From Lachnoclostridium sp. An181 (GTDB taxonomy: Bacteria > Bacillota > Clostridia > Lachnospirales > Lachnospiraceae), in assembly GCF_002160325.1 (NCBI RefSeq), contig NZ_NFKJ01000001.1:186001-250000 (forward strand): a stretch of 64,000 bases of DNA, given 5' to 3'. Shown here piece by piece: positions 54,001 to 63,607 of this stretch. The stretch's first letter is position 1, and each line of letters starts with the position of its first letter. A program made the position numbers and the translations under genes. The notes under the pieces are model-generated. The model ran no database searches, was not told the origin of the DNA, and was given only the letters and a program-made list of their open reading frames with translations.

Positions 54001-56252
54001 GGAGCCGAATCGCCTACCATACTCCAGTCTGTCATCAGCATTCCCTGATACTCCCATTCATTTCTAAGAATAGTCGTCATAAGATCATAATTGTAGCAAC
54101 AATATATCCCATTCAATTTATTATATCCGGACATCATTGTATATGGATCAGCTGTTTTTACGGCAATTTCAAAGCCCTTCAAATAAATTTCTCGCAAAGC
54201 TCTTTCAGAAACTACCGAATCTGTATGTTTTCTGTTCGTCTCCTGATTATTCGCAGCAAAATGTTTCATACATGCGGCATTTCCTTCTGATTGGATTCCT
54301 CTGACTACAGCTGCCCCCATTGTTCCGGTAACAAGCGGATCTTCCGAAAAATATTCAAAATTTCTTCCACCCAATGGGTTTCTTTGCAGATTCATGCCTG
54401 GTGCCAAAAGTACATCAACTTTATTTTTTGTCATCTCTCTGCTCAGAAGTTGATAAAGATATTCTACAAGTTCTGTATTCCATGTACATGCCAAAAGTGA
54501 ACCAATCGGTAAGAGAGAACTCTTATCTACATTCTGTTGCAATCTCAGCCCTGACGGTCCATCGTGTGCGCTGACCGGAACAACTCCTCGATCTCTTATA
54601 GACTTCTCTACACCACCAAATACACCAGCATTTCCAGGTGTTCCAAGACTAGACTGCATCGGTCCTGCACCTCGTGTAATTCTTGCCAGTTCTTCGTCTG
54701 ATAACTGTGCTATAAACTCTTCCATCGTTCGTTTTCCCTGATACACATCCAACAGTTTATATCCCTGATCTTCTGTAGGTTCTATTTCCTGTGGCAGATG
54801 ATGATCAATCCGTTCCTTCAAGTTTATTGTACTTGTAGAAACTGTTTCTGATGTCTCTACAAGTTCTCCATTTTCTCCTTCTTGTGCTTTTATTCTTTCA
54901 AACTCTTTTACCGGAGCCAAAGCTTCTTCCAATTGTTCTATCACTTCTAACTCTGTTTGCTCATAAATCCCTTCTACCTGAGCATCACGAACAGAATCTC
55001 CTACATAAATCGGATACTCTCCCTCTTCCAGCACATACGCTGATTTATGTCCTGTTACTCCAGAATCATCATAGGATGCCATAGAGTCAATTTTAAAACT
55101 AATTGTCAATTCTTTTGTCTCTCCAGGCAGGATTGATGGAGTTTTGGCATAAGCGGCCAATGATTTTGCAGCTTTCCCCAATTTCCCTTGAGGTGCCCCA
55201 TAATAAATCTGCACCACTTCTTTTCCTTCTGTATCCCCTGTATTTGTAACTTCTACGGGCACTCTAATTGTACTTCCGTTATTTGTTATTTTCCCTGTTT
55301 CAATTTCGAAATCCGTATAGCTTAGTCCATATCCAAAAGGATACATTACTTTATCCTTTTTATCTGCAAATGTTTCAAAATAGCGATACCCTACATAGAT
55401 ATCTTCTTTGTATTCGTTGAATTCCTTTGCGCCAAAATTTTCAGAAGATGGGTAATCATCATAATTTTTTGCAATTGTTGAGGTCAACTTTCCTGACGGC
55501 GAAACTTCTCCTGACAGTACTTTTGCAACTGCTTTTCCCATTTCCATTCCGCCTTGCCAAACATTTAAAATCCCCTTGATATTACTGTATTGCTGAACCC
55601 AGCTCATATCAATAATATTTCCGATGTTCAATACAACAATGACATCCTCAAAGTACTCATTTACCTGGGAAAGCATTCTCTTTTCTTCTTCTGTCAAATA
55701 ATAACTACCTGATTCCAATTTGCATTCTCTATCTTCTCCGGCACTTCTCCCAATGACCACAACTGCTTTGTCCGACTCTTGCGCTGCTTTTTTTACGATA
55801 CTTTCATCCATCACTCTTTCCGGATAATAATACGGCCACTTTCCCCATGAATCATTGTTATCATCCACAGGATTTTCTTCGCACCATTTCTCATAATCCT
55901 GTGCCAATTCTTCATTTAAACGTATGTCTCCATTTTTTCTCAATCCGTCCAGAATGCTGATTTTATTAGACGGATATACATATCCACCAGATCCATAACC
56001 ACAATAAAAAGAGTCGACCTGGGTCCTGCCAAATACAGATATCACTTCTTTGCTCTGAATCGGCAGCACATGATCTTTGTTTTCTAACAAAACAATTCCT
56101 TCTTCAGCTGTCTGTCTTGCAATCTCGGTAATCCCGGGATATTCTGTTGCCTATACCTTAATTCCAGGGTTTCCCACTGGTAAAACAGTAGCTGTTAACA
56201 TTGTAGCAACTATCACATAACTGACCACTCTCTTTTTCCATCTTTTTTTCAT
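51087..56252 (-). pseudogene. Giant secreted, domain-permuted GH3 glycosidase with an amber codon at the signal-peptide junction
   Basis: From the ATG at 56252 (AGGAGG upstream) the frame encodes a signal peptide (MKKRWKKRVVSYVIVATMLTATV...GIKV), then TAG at 56151-56153, then ATEYPGITEIARQTAEEGIVLLENK and about 1,670 further residues without a stop. Replacing TAG by Gln (CAG) restores a VQA signal-peptidase site. Domain order of the restored protein: GH3 C-domain (about 55-330), Fn3-like domain (to about 430), GH3 TIM barrel (about 520-800) with KHFAANNQETNR and nucleophile Asp in MLMTDWSMVG, beta-sandwich repeats, a concanavalin/DUF1349-like domain (about 1050-1230), a CBM6-like domain (about 1240-1370), FIVAR-type helical repeats, and an SAKTGDEE sorting signal with TM and basic tail. 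C-domain-first GH3 is known from Ruminococcus and Butyrivibrio. As it stands, secretion should fail. Confidence 0.85.
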
Positions 56253-56640
56253 ATTTTTCCTCCTTTTCGTTAATTCAATTAATTAATATATAGCATATAA
56301 ATATATATTTTGCAATATTTTTTATTATTTTTATCAACTCATCATAATGTCACCTTAAAATTCACTTGAGATAGCGTCACTTTTTGATAGACTACGCAGG
56401 CCAACCTCTTTCATTTCAAAGATATACTTGACCATCTCGTATTATTGATCTGGACAATTATCTCTGTGTCAAACATAAAGCAAAACTGATATGTGCTCTC
56501 TTTACTCGACAAGCCAGTAAGAAAGGTATTCTTATGCGTTACTCACATAAAAGGTAGAAATAAAATTGGGGCATCTGATGAAAAAACTTGAGTTGGTTCA
56601 AAAGCCTTATCCGGCAAGTGTATTTGGTCTGTTGCTTTTA
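56253..56640. other. Upstream region of the GH3 gene, no gene recognised
   Basis: Very AT-rich DNA with the probable GH3 promoter (near 56280-56350) and no convincing coding sequence. The stretch from about 56370 to 56640 looks like degraded coding DNA next to the transposase remnant that follows. Confidence 0.5.
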
Positions 56641-56870
56641 AAACTAAAGTTCATTCGTGAATGTTTTATCAATGGGTACGCAAATATAAAATGTTCGATT
56701 ATAATAGTCTGGTAGATAAGAAAAAGGCCGAAAGACAAATGAGGAATCTAAGTTGAAAAAAGGATTTCAAGCAACTACCATTAACGGAATTAGAAAAAGA
56801 AGAATTGATACGGCTAAGAGCCCAAATTGAATATATCAAAGCAGAGAATGCAATAATACCCTGGGAGAAA
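56641..56870 (+). mobile_element. IS3-family transposase OrfA remnant
   Basis: Plus strand: FYQWVRKYKMFDYNSLVDKK followed, after a few codons, by a TGA and then LPLTELEKEELIRLRAQIEYIKAENAI. The YQWVRKYK helix and the heptad-like ELEKEELIRLRAQIEYIKAEN (leucine-zipper) are the end of an IS3/IS150-type OrfA. In-frame stops occur at 56658 and within the segment, and no OrfB follows. It is a dead fragment. Confidence 0.7.
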
Positions 56871-56901
56871 ATATCCATTGAAACTATGCGGGCGCACATG
56901 G

Positions 56902-57170
56902 TTATATGCAACAACAGTGCGGACAGATAAGGCGCATCGGTGTGGGAACAGAATCTCCGTCGGAAAAGGGTTGTCCACAGATTTTACACGGATACTGCCC
57001 ATTTCCACCATTATTGTCGTAGATGAAATGGTGAGGGGCGCCACAGAGAGGACATACTGTTTCTTCGGGCATGGTCTTTCCATTTCGGCGTTGAACAGGT
57101 TTTTGTTAGTTGATGTTTGGTCGCGGATATTATACCAAAAAAGGGAGGTCAATGCTCTTTTTATTTGCAA
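56902..57170 (-). mobile_element. Zinc-ribbon N-terminal fragment of a transposase
   Basis: Minus strand from 57072: MPEETVCPLCGAPHHFIYDN, then GQYPCKICGQPFSDGDSVPT and LICPHC, ending in a TAA at 56902. Three CxxC pairs in this arrangement are typical of the zinc-ribbon head of some Clostridia DDE transposases. Sequence from about 57170 to 57075 (LFNAEMERP) appears to be its N-terminus in another frame, so there is a frameshift as well as loss of the catalytic part. Assignment to a given IS family is uncertain. Confidence 0.6.
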
Positions 57171-57274
57171 ACCTCCAATAAATCAAGGTTTTAAAGGATT
57201 TTAGAACAATAAAAATTAGAACAATAAAAAACAGGTGGTTTTTGACACTATCGTGTGTACTCTGGAGGAAGATT

Positions 57275-58272
57275 ATGAAAGACTATATATCCGAAATACT
57301 TTATATTTTAAAAGATGCAAAAATCAAAAAAGCGTCTGATTTAAATTCATACGGAGAAACAATATCCGGCACAAAATATATTCCCTCATTTACCGGACAA
57401 ACAGTCGAAACGGATATGTGGGTAAAATCCATATATCAGCTAGCAGAAGAATTACTTCAAGAACAACGATTATATTTATCTCATCAAAAAAATATATTGT
57501 TTCAGAAAACGACACTGAAGAATATCTAAAGTATATGTGCTATTTCCCTTCCACATCCGTTGTCACCTCCAAAAGTTTTGTAGATGGGAACACGCCATCA
57601 GAGCACGAGTTCTATTGGAATATTCCAAAAGAATTTTTAATTAAAGTACTAACTCACAAAGAATTACTACAGCATAACGTTTTCACTCTGATTCCAGAAA
57701 CCATAGAACACAAAATGGACGGTGAGCCTGGTTATGAAATTGAGGCAATATCCGGTACCTACTCAGAATGCAGTCCTCCCCCAAATATATTGGGAAATAA
57801 CGGTATTTTTCTTTCCGAAAATAAAATAGAAAAATTATATACTACTTTCAGTTGGTTATATGGTGCCAGTATTGAAGACTATCAGGAATTAATCTCCAAA
57901 AATAAGCTTTTATTTGATCAATATCGTCATACCCTTATTTCTTTTATGGATCATATTTATGAGGATGATTTTCAGGACTTCAAATATCAGCTTGAGGAGG
58001 CTGATATTTCTATCAGAAGAGAAATGGAAAAAGCCAAAGCAGAATTGCTTAAAAAAGGAAAAAAAGCCGTAGTCAGTATCGGATTAACCTGTATTCCCTT
58101 ACTTCCTGGCATTGCCCCTGAGTTAAGAGAAAAGTTGATTACTGTTTTTGGAGTGACTTCTATCAATCAAATATACTCCACCATAGAAGGTGCCACTAAA
58201 TTGATAAAAGATGCTGGTAAGGATAATCCTTTTTGGCTGGCCTGGCAATGGGAGAAACTGAGCAAAAAATAG
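57275..58272 (+). CDS. Unrecognised protein, frame-disrupted at an A7 run
   Basis: The ATG at 57275 has GGAGG upstream and opens a frame ending at 57529 (YISEILYILKDAKIKKASDL...). From the A7 run at 57486-57492 the -1 frame continues as KKYIVSENDTEEYLKYMCYFPST to a stop at 58270-58272, with no start or ribosome site of its own. Joined, they make one protein of about 332 residues. The heptamer A-AAA-AAT is a usable slippery site for programmed -1 frameshifting; a one-base indel is the simpler view. No family is recognised. The C-terminal part is highly charged and helical (EEADISIRREMEKAKAELLKKGKK) with one hydrophobic stretch AVVSIGLTCIPLLPGIA, ending FWLAWQWEKLSKK. It precedes the membrane-protein gene at 58370. 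Confidence 0.55.
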
Positions 58273-58318
58273 CCAAGTATTAAACGACAACTTTTAAAGC
58301 CGAATTTAGAAAATAATG

Positions 58319-58337
58319 CGTACCGAAATTCGGTACG
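58319..58337. repeat. 19-bp palindromic repeat, left copy
   Basis: CGTACCGAA-A-TTCGGTACG, a perfect nine-base-arm palindrome, followed by TTTTATTTAT on the plus strand. It differs by one base from the copy at 59581-59599. It could serve as terminator for the preceding gene; the matching second copy on the far side of the next gene suggests another or additional role. Confidence 0.7.
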
Positions 58338-58369
58338 TTTTATTTATAAAAAACAAAGGAGGAATCTCA

Positions 58370-59557
58370 ATGGATACATCTGAATTATTAAATATCCTTC
58401 TGTCATCTGCTGTCATTGTAGCATTGATTGAATGGATATCAAAAAACAACTCTAATTATCTACAGCACATTACCAATAACCGAGCTGAATGGAGAAAAAG
58501 CCTAAAAGATATCTCTGCCAAATTATATAATTCCAATAAAGATACAATCGGTTCTGTTTTTGCCGAGTTAAAAGTAAATCTGAACAGTTACGGGCTGCAT
58601 CCTTCTGGAAACTATCCACCTAAAATACAGCTGGATTATTTTAAGGATGAGCATTTATGGGCAGAAATGGACGAAGTCTAAACTAATCTGTCCTCCATGT
58701 CTTCAAAAGAATTTGTACAGAAAAAAGAACGTATGATCGAGATGATTTCATTATTGTTGAAATTTGATTGGGAACGCTCTAAAAGGGAAGTACGTTCCAA
58801 ATTCATCGTGCCTTTGGGACTTGTTTTATATCTCTGCCCTCTTCTTTTTATAAATAAAAACGTGTTACAGACTGAATCTATTCCTGCTGTAATTTCTTTA
58901 CTTGTGTCTTATTTTCTATTTTGGAGTCCATTTTTTATATATTCATATTCTATTTTTCGTCATAGACACTGGTATAATGAATACTCTCTTTTTCTGCTTT
59001 CCTGGGGTATCGCTACCTTCTTCCTGTTACAAGCAGCTGACAAAATACCAAAACGCCATTTTTCCATTGTCTTTTTCATACTCACTTTGCTGATCATTTT
59101 TTCTTATATCCTTGATTTTTATCAAATGTATTTACACTATGAGCAGGCTCTTTTGGAATTTTATCCATATAAGCTCGTTGTCCTCGCATCACATTTTAAT
59201 TCCTGGACTACACTCGTGCTTATGCCATTTTTACACTGTTTTAGTGACTACAATATTAAAATTGATGACAAAAAATTTGCACAGGAATTTTTCTGGACTT
59301 CTGAGTTTCAACTTATATTATCAAAGCTCTCTTCTGAATCAATCATAAAAAAAGACTCCGATATCCTGAAGATACGAAGTCGTGTTTGGTACTACTTTAA
59401 GAAAAAATTTAATTTCAGCTTATGTGTTTCTGATTTTATCGCAGCAAACCCTAAACGCTGTCGTATGATTATTAAATTTTGCAGTCCGTCAAACACCGCT
59501 TACACTCTTTGTTCACCACTTAGAAATAAACAGTATTGGAAATCGTGGATGAACTAA
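58370..59557 (+). pseudogene. Unrecognised multi-pass membrane protein, interrupted by an in-frame TAA
   Basis: The ATG at 58370 (AGGAGG upstream) starts MDTSELLNILLSSAVIVALIEW and runs to a TAA at 58679-58681. The same frame continues directly as TNLSSMSSKEFVQKKERMIEMISLLLKFDWERSKREVRSK and stays open to 59557. The second part has no ribosome site. The restored protein is about 395 residues. It has an N-terminal TM helix, a helical domain (NRAEWRKSLKDISAKLY, VFAELKVNLNSYG), and after DWERSK four hydrophobic helices (FIVPLGLVLYLCPLLFI, ISLLVSYFLFWSPFFIYSYSIF, FLLSWGIATFFLL, VFFILTLLIIFSYILDFY), with a basic C-terminus. The stop is one transition from CAA. Function unknown; the TM-plus-helical layout recalls accessory, possibly defence-type, membrane proteins, which is only an impression. 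Confidence 0.6.
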
Positions 59558-59580
59558 ATATTAAAAAACTTAAATTATAC

Positions 59581-59599
59581 CGTACCCAAATTCGGTACG
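59581..59599. repeat. 19-bp palindromic repeat, right copy
   Basis: CGTACCCAAATTCGGTACG, identical at 18 of 19 positions to the left copy at 58319-58337. It lies 24 bases after the membrane-protein gene. The two copies bracket that gene at a distance of 1,262 bases. Confidence 0.7.
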
Positions 59600-59716
59600 C
59601 AGACCAATAAACGCCTTCCTCATACACGCCTGACCATTTTGACTATAAATCTGACTATTATATTTCAGCTCTTTTGGGCAAATTTAAGCACATTTATATT
59701 TTCTTTCATCCAAACA

Positions 59717-59769
59717 AAAACACCGCAATCCCTTGAAATCCTTAAGATTCCTTGAGTTTGCGGTGTTTT
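59717..59769 (-). terminator. Terminator downstream of the tRNA-Thr fragment
   Basis: Twelve-base arms AAAACACCGCAA / TTGCGGTGTTTT (59717-59728, 59758-59769) with secondary internal pairing (CCTTGA...CCTTGAG). On the minus strand it begins nine bases after the tRNA 3' end and has a T tail, as expected for the native terminator of the tRNA gene. Confidence 0.75.
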
Positions 59770-59777
59770 CTCCTCAA

Positions 59778-59824
59778 AGCTGGAAAAGGGACTTGAACCC
59801 TCGACCCCTTCATTACGAGTGAAG
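59778..59824 (-). tRNA. 3' half of a tRNA-Thr(CGT) gene, probable attachment-site scar
   Basis: Minus strand: anticodon arm CTTCA-CTCGTAA-TGAAG (anticodon CGT), a variable region, the T arm GAGGG-TTCAAGT-CCCTT and the 3' acceptor strand TTCCAGC with discriminator T; CCA is not encoded. Upstream of the anticodon arm the sequence (ATTTATAA) does not form a D arm or a 5' acceptor strand GCTGGAA. Integrases commonly recombine in the anticodon-to-3' region of tRNA genes and leave such fragments. Not a functional tRNA. Confidence 0.8.
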
Positions 59825-60035
59825 TTATAAATTACTGTATTTTCATTTCAGGATTTTGAATGTTCCTTGCAAATACTGGCTTTTTTATACCTTATTTTAA
59901 AATGAAAAATAGTAAAATTACAGTTCTGACTACTTTTTGACTATTTTTTATACTGAAAGCTCCATCTATAAATCAGATTTTAATATAGAAGAGTCCTTCA
60001 ATTACATATTTACAGAAACAGTCATATACTACTCG

Positions 60036-62656
60036 CTACGATAGAGATTTTCTATTACCAAATGGCATAAGAACATTTTTCATCGGTATCATGACCAGCA
60101 AAAGATAGATCAGAAGATACAACAGAAATACAAGGGCATAAATCAGAACAATGTGTTCATTCATCGGATTTTTTCGCATGCCAGCTTCCATAACTGCCTG
60201 AAATTTTGTATAACCGGATTCTCTCTTCCACATTTCAAACTGAATTACCCCTGCTCCAATCACTCCAAGCAGGCCCGCGCAAACCCCTTCGATCATGTTT
60301 TCAATCCAATAGATGCGCCGGATCTTTTTCCTTGTCATTCCCAGGAATTGCAAAATCTTGATTTTTCTTCTCTCATTTTGTATTCTTCCGACCGTTCCGT
60401 GATAAAAGAGAAATCCTAACAACAGCAGTGTAATGATGATCATAAACACCGCTTTCAACATTCCTGTCATTTCTATATCTGTTGCCACTTTTACAAACTC
60501 CCGTGAATTTCCAAAATAATAATTACCGTTTTCCGGACTGTCTCCCAGGAACTTTGTCAACAGATTCGTAAGCTCCCAGTCTGTTTCCTCATGATCCGCA
60601 TTAGCATAAGAATTGATATGAAACTCATTGTATTCCGTTTCGGATAGATTGGCGACTTTGTCGATAAACGCTTTGCCGACCGCAACCTCTCCACTTCCTG
60701 CAACACTTGATACATCTCCCGGAGCAAAACCAGTCACGCCTGTGATGATCCCACCAACTTCCAGCTTGTATTTTTTGCCATCTATGTCAAGCGTAATCTT
60801 GTCACCCGGATGAATCCCATTTTTTCCATTTTGATACTCATATACCTTGGATACGCTTTTATACTCTTCCGGATCCATTAGTGGTCGTATTTCATATTTT
60901 TTATCCACCATCTCCGTTTTTTCAAGAAAGAATGGAGAGAGAACTAACATACATTGTTCGCCGTCACAAAACTTTTGCTCATCCAGTTTTCCCTCGTCAA
61001 TACATCCTGCATACCATTCCACCAATTCCGGATTATCCGTATCTAGCCCGATAAGACTATCGAGTTCAAAACAATCGCTCTCTTTCCGTGCTTGATTTTC
61101 TTCACTGGTGCTGTAACTATATTTCCTTATCAAATTAATATATTCATTATCCTTCCATCCGTCCCATGATACGGAAATCGTACCCTTTTGGGGATAAATC
61201 GTTTTCTTTGCATCCACGGAAATGATTCCTGGAATTTCTTTGATTCTTTCTATTTCTTTTTCTCCCAGACATTGATGCATATCATAAATATCTAGCGTGT
61301 AAGTGTAATCCATCTCTATATTTTGATATCGCTGATAATGATCCAAAAATTTTATGACACTCAAATTCAACACAATCACCGCAATCACAGAGATACCGAT
61401 TTTTAAAACACTTTGCTTGGAGTAGAATACAAGATTTCTTTTGTATAATCGAAAAACAGTCATTGGTTTGATTCTTTTTAATTTCGGAAAAGATTCTACC
61501 TTCACATTACTGTTATCCTCCCTATAAGATGTCTGGATTTTTTTGTTGACGGAGCTGAAAGTGATCAGAAAATATCCCACAAAAAACGTAAGACTTAAAG
61601 CGCCTGTCACGATCAATAAGTAACCCCATTCAATCATAAAAGGGATCTCCCAACGCAGCACATGTTTCATAACCCCTATCATCACGCCGGAAGAAACCAG
61701 CCCGATAGTAACACCAAGAAGAATCGCCTTTCGCCAGATAAAAAAGGCTTCCCACATAAAAATCTCATATACGTCCCAAACATCCGCCCCCAGATTACGC
61801 ATGATCGTAATCCGGTACCTGATGTTTTTTATGACCATAGAAAGAAGGAAAAAAACAACCAAAATGCCGATCGCACAGATCATTGCAATAAAGGAGCCTT
61901 TTTCAAAGAACTCACTGTCCGCACCTGTTGACGGGCTGTAAACTCTTCCGTTATAAATATATGTACTGTCTTCATTTTCTTTTAAAAGGCGATCCAGGTC
62001 CGGAACTGCGTAGTGCTCCTTTTCATCCGAAGGAAAAAATAATGGTTTACCTGCGAACTATTTTTTGAAAACACTTGTTGATCACTTACAAAAGCAGCAG
62101 GCAGGGGATACGATCCCCTGGACCAGTTTTTACTCCATGTATTCATGATCCCGCTCAAAACAAACTGACAGTTTTCCATTGTTCCATCAGACCACAAAAT
62201 TGGAATTGTAATCTGATCCCCCATTTTTGCATCTGGCGCAATCCGTTTCAACAACTGCTGGTCCAATACAATCTCATGATTCTTTTTGGGAAGAGCGCCT
62301 TTTAACATTTCCATTCTTCCCAGTTTAACCATTTCCTGATCCACGGTCGCGACATATGCAGAAATATCACCGGAAGAAATAGAAAAATTTTCAAAAACAC
62401 GCATGGTTCCCAGACTTTCCACGGATTTTTCGTTTTTCAAGAATGTCTCGATTTCTTTGGTTCCTCCATACACTGCTCCGCTCCATGCACCGTATTCCTT
62501 AAAACTCTCTTCCTGCTGATATTTCATCAGACTTCCCTGAAAACTAAAAATCACGATACCAAAAACGAACAATACGCAAAGTCCGATGTAAAGCAGTCTG
62601 TTTTGCTTTTGATTTCCTTGGATAAAAGATCTGGCTATTTTTGAATTCATACTCAT
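60036..62656 (-). pseudogene. FtsX/BceB-type ABC permease, frameshifted
   Basis: The ATG at 62656 (AGGAGG upstream) opens MSMNSKIARSFIQGNQKQNRLLYIG and reads through a MacB-type periplasmic domain to NHYFF. It then shifts frame and stops at 61982. The next frame continues without a stop as SDEKEHYAVPDLDRLLKENEDSTYIYNG and GSFIAMICAIGILVVFFLLSMVIKN to 60036. The break maps to the six-A run (plus strand) at 62034-62039, and one extra base restores a single protein of about 870 residues. It has an N-terminal TM, an FtsX domain, a second half with TM, extracellular domain and three more TM helices. Length and layout match peptide-sensing or antimicrobial-peptide permeases of the BceB/FtsX group. 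The ATPase partner is 12 bases upstream. Confidence 0.8.
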
Positions 62657-62667
62657 AAGCAGACCTC

Positions 62668-63339
62668 CTAATCCTGAACGATCATTCCATCCTGTATATG
62701 GATGACCGTATCCGCGCACCTAGCAATATCCATATCATGGGTCACTAAAATGATCGTCTGATGAAACTGTTTTTGTAGCTTGACAAACAGGTCAATGACA
62801 TCTTTTCCACTCTCCCAGTCCAGATTTCCGGTTGGTTCATCGGCAAATATGACCTCCGGCTGATTGATCAGCGCTCTTGCAATGGCGGTTCTTTGCTGTT
62901 CACCTCCCGATAACTGTGATGGATATTTGCGGATTTTATCCTGAATGCCAAGCGTATTCAATATCTCTTCTACATACTCCTTTTTTACTTTTCTCTTATC
63001 CAGATCCGCAGGCAGCATGATATTTTCCAGCACACACAGTTCCGGCAGTAAATTATAAGCCTGAAATACAAAACCGAATTTTTGCCGTTTCAACTTGGAT
63101 AACTGTGCGTCTTTCATTTTTCCAATCTCTTTTGAGCGGTAGAAAACCTGACCTTTTGTCGGTACATCCATTCCTCCCAGAAGATGCAGCAACGTGGATT
63201 TTCCGGAACCGCTTTTTCCTATCACGGCATAAAATCGATCACTGAAAAATTCAAAATTTACACCCCGCAGTGCAGGCGTTTTTACCTGATCATTGGAATA
63301 TATTTTATAAAGATCTACGACTTTTAACAATGGTTCCAT
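62668..63339 (-). CDS. ABC transporter ATP-binding protein (MacB/BceA-type)
   Basis: A 223-residue ATPase from the ATG at 63339 with AAGGAG upstream. Walker A is GKSGSGKST, the Q-loop is FGFVFQAYNLLPELCVLENIMLP, the signature is LSGGEQQRTAIARALI, Walker B is VIFADEPTGNLDWESG and the switch His is LVTHDMDIARCAD. These are standard for ATPases that pair with FtsX-type permeases (LolD/MacB/BceA). The permease gene behind it is frameshifted, so the system is probably inactive. No adjacent two-component genes are seen. Confidence 0.92.
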   Translation of the reverse strand: MEPLLKVVDLYKIYSNDQVKTPALRGVNFEFFSDRFYAVIGKSGSGKSTLLHLLGGMDVPTKGQVFYRSKEIGKMKDAQLSKLKRQKFGFVFQAYNLLPELCVLENIMLPADLDKRKVKKEYVEEILNTLGIQDKIRKYPSQLSGGEQQRTAIARALINQPEVIFADEPTGNLDWESGKDVIDLFVKLQKQFHQTIILVTHDMDIARCADTVIHIQDGMIVQD

Positions 63340-63607
63340 GGGCAAATCTCCTTCGTATTATATAGTAGCAGTGTTTATAGACCCTCCCCAGAAAAATCAG
63401 GCAGCCCTTTCCTAAAACCAGCTTAATCCTTTTCTGCTATCAGAAACTTCTTTTGAGCACCGATACACAATGCCCTGTTTGTCATGCGATTTTTATAGTT
63501 CAAATATATCTAAAATGTGTTTCCGAAATTCATTCATACACCATTCACTTTAGACTTGACTTTTAACAGTTGGTCTTTTTCAAATTCAAGAGCATAATTA
63601 TACTGGA
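63340..63607. other. Intergenic region between two ABC ATPase genes
   Basis: No gene recognised. The region has a probable promoter for the ATPase at 62668-63339 and the 3' flank of the truncated ATPase. The step to much more AT-rich DNA near 63540 suggests a junction between sequences of different origin. Confidence 0.5.

Noticed and set aside
28302-56153. Genome-wide reassignment of TAA/TAG to glutamine
   Set aside because: Most genes here end properly at TAA or TAG followed by terminators or new ribosome sites, so a global code change is excluded; only local suppression or mutation remains.
58697-59557. Separate membrane-protein gene starting at 58697
   Set aside because: No ribosome site precedes the ATG and the frame is continuous with 58370-58681 through a single TAA, so it is treated as part of one interrupted gene.
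60036-61883. Independent permease gene starting at 61883
   Set aside because: The frame is open upstream with family-like sequence to about 62045 and joins the preceding frame after one base, so it is the second part of a frameshifted gene.
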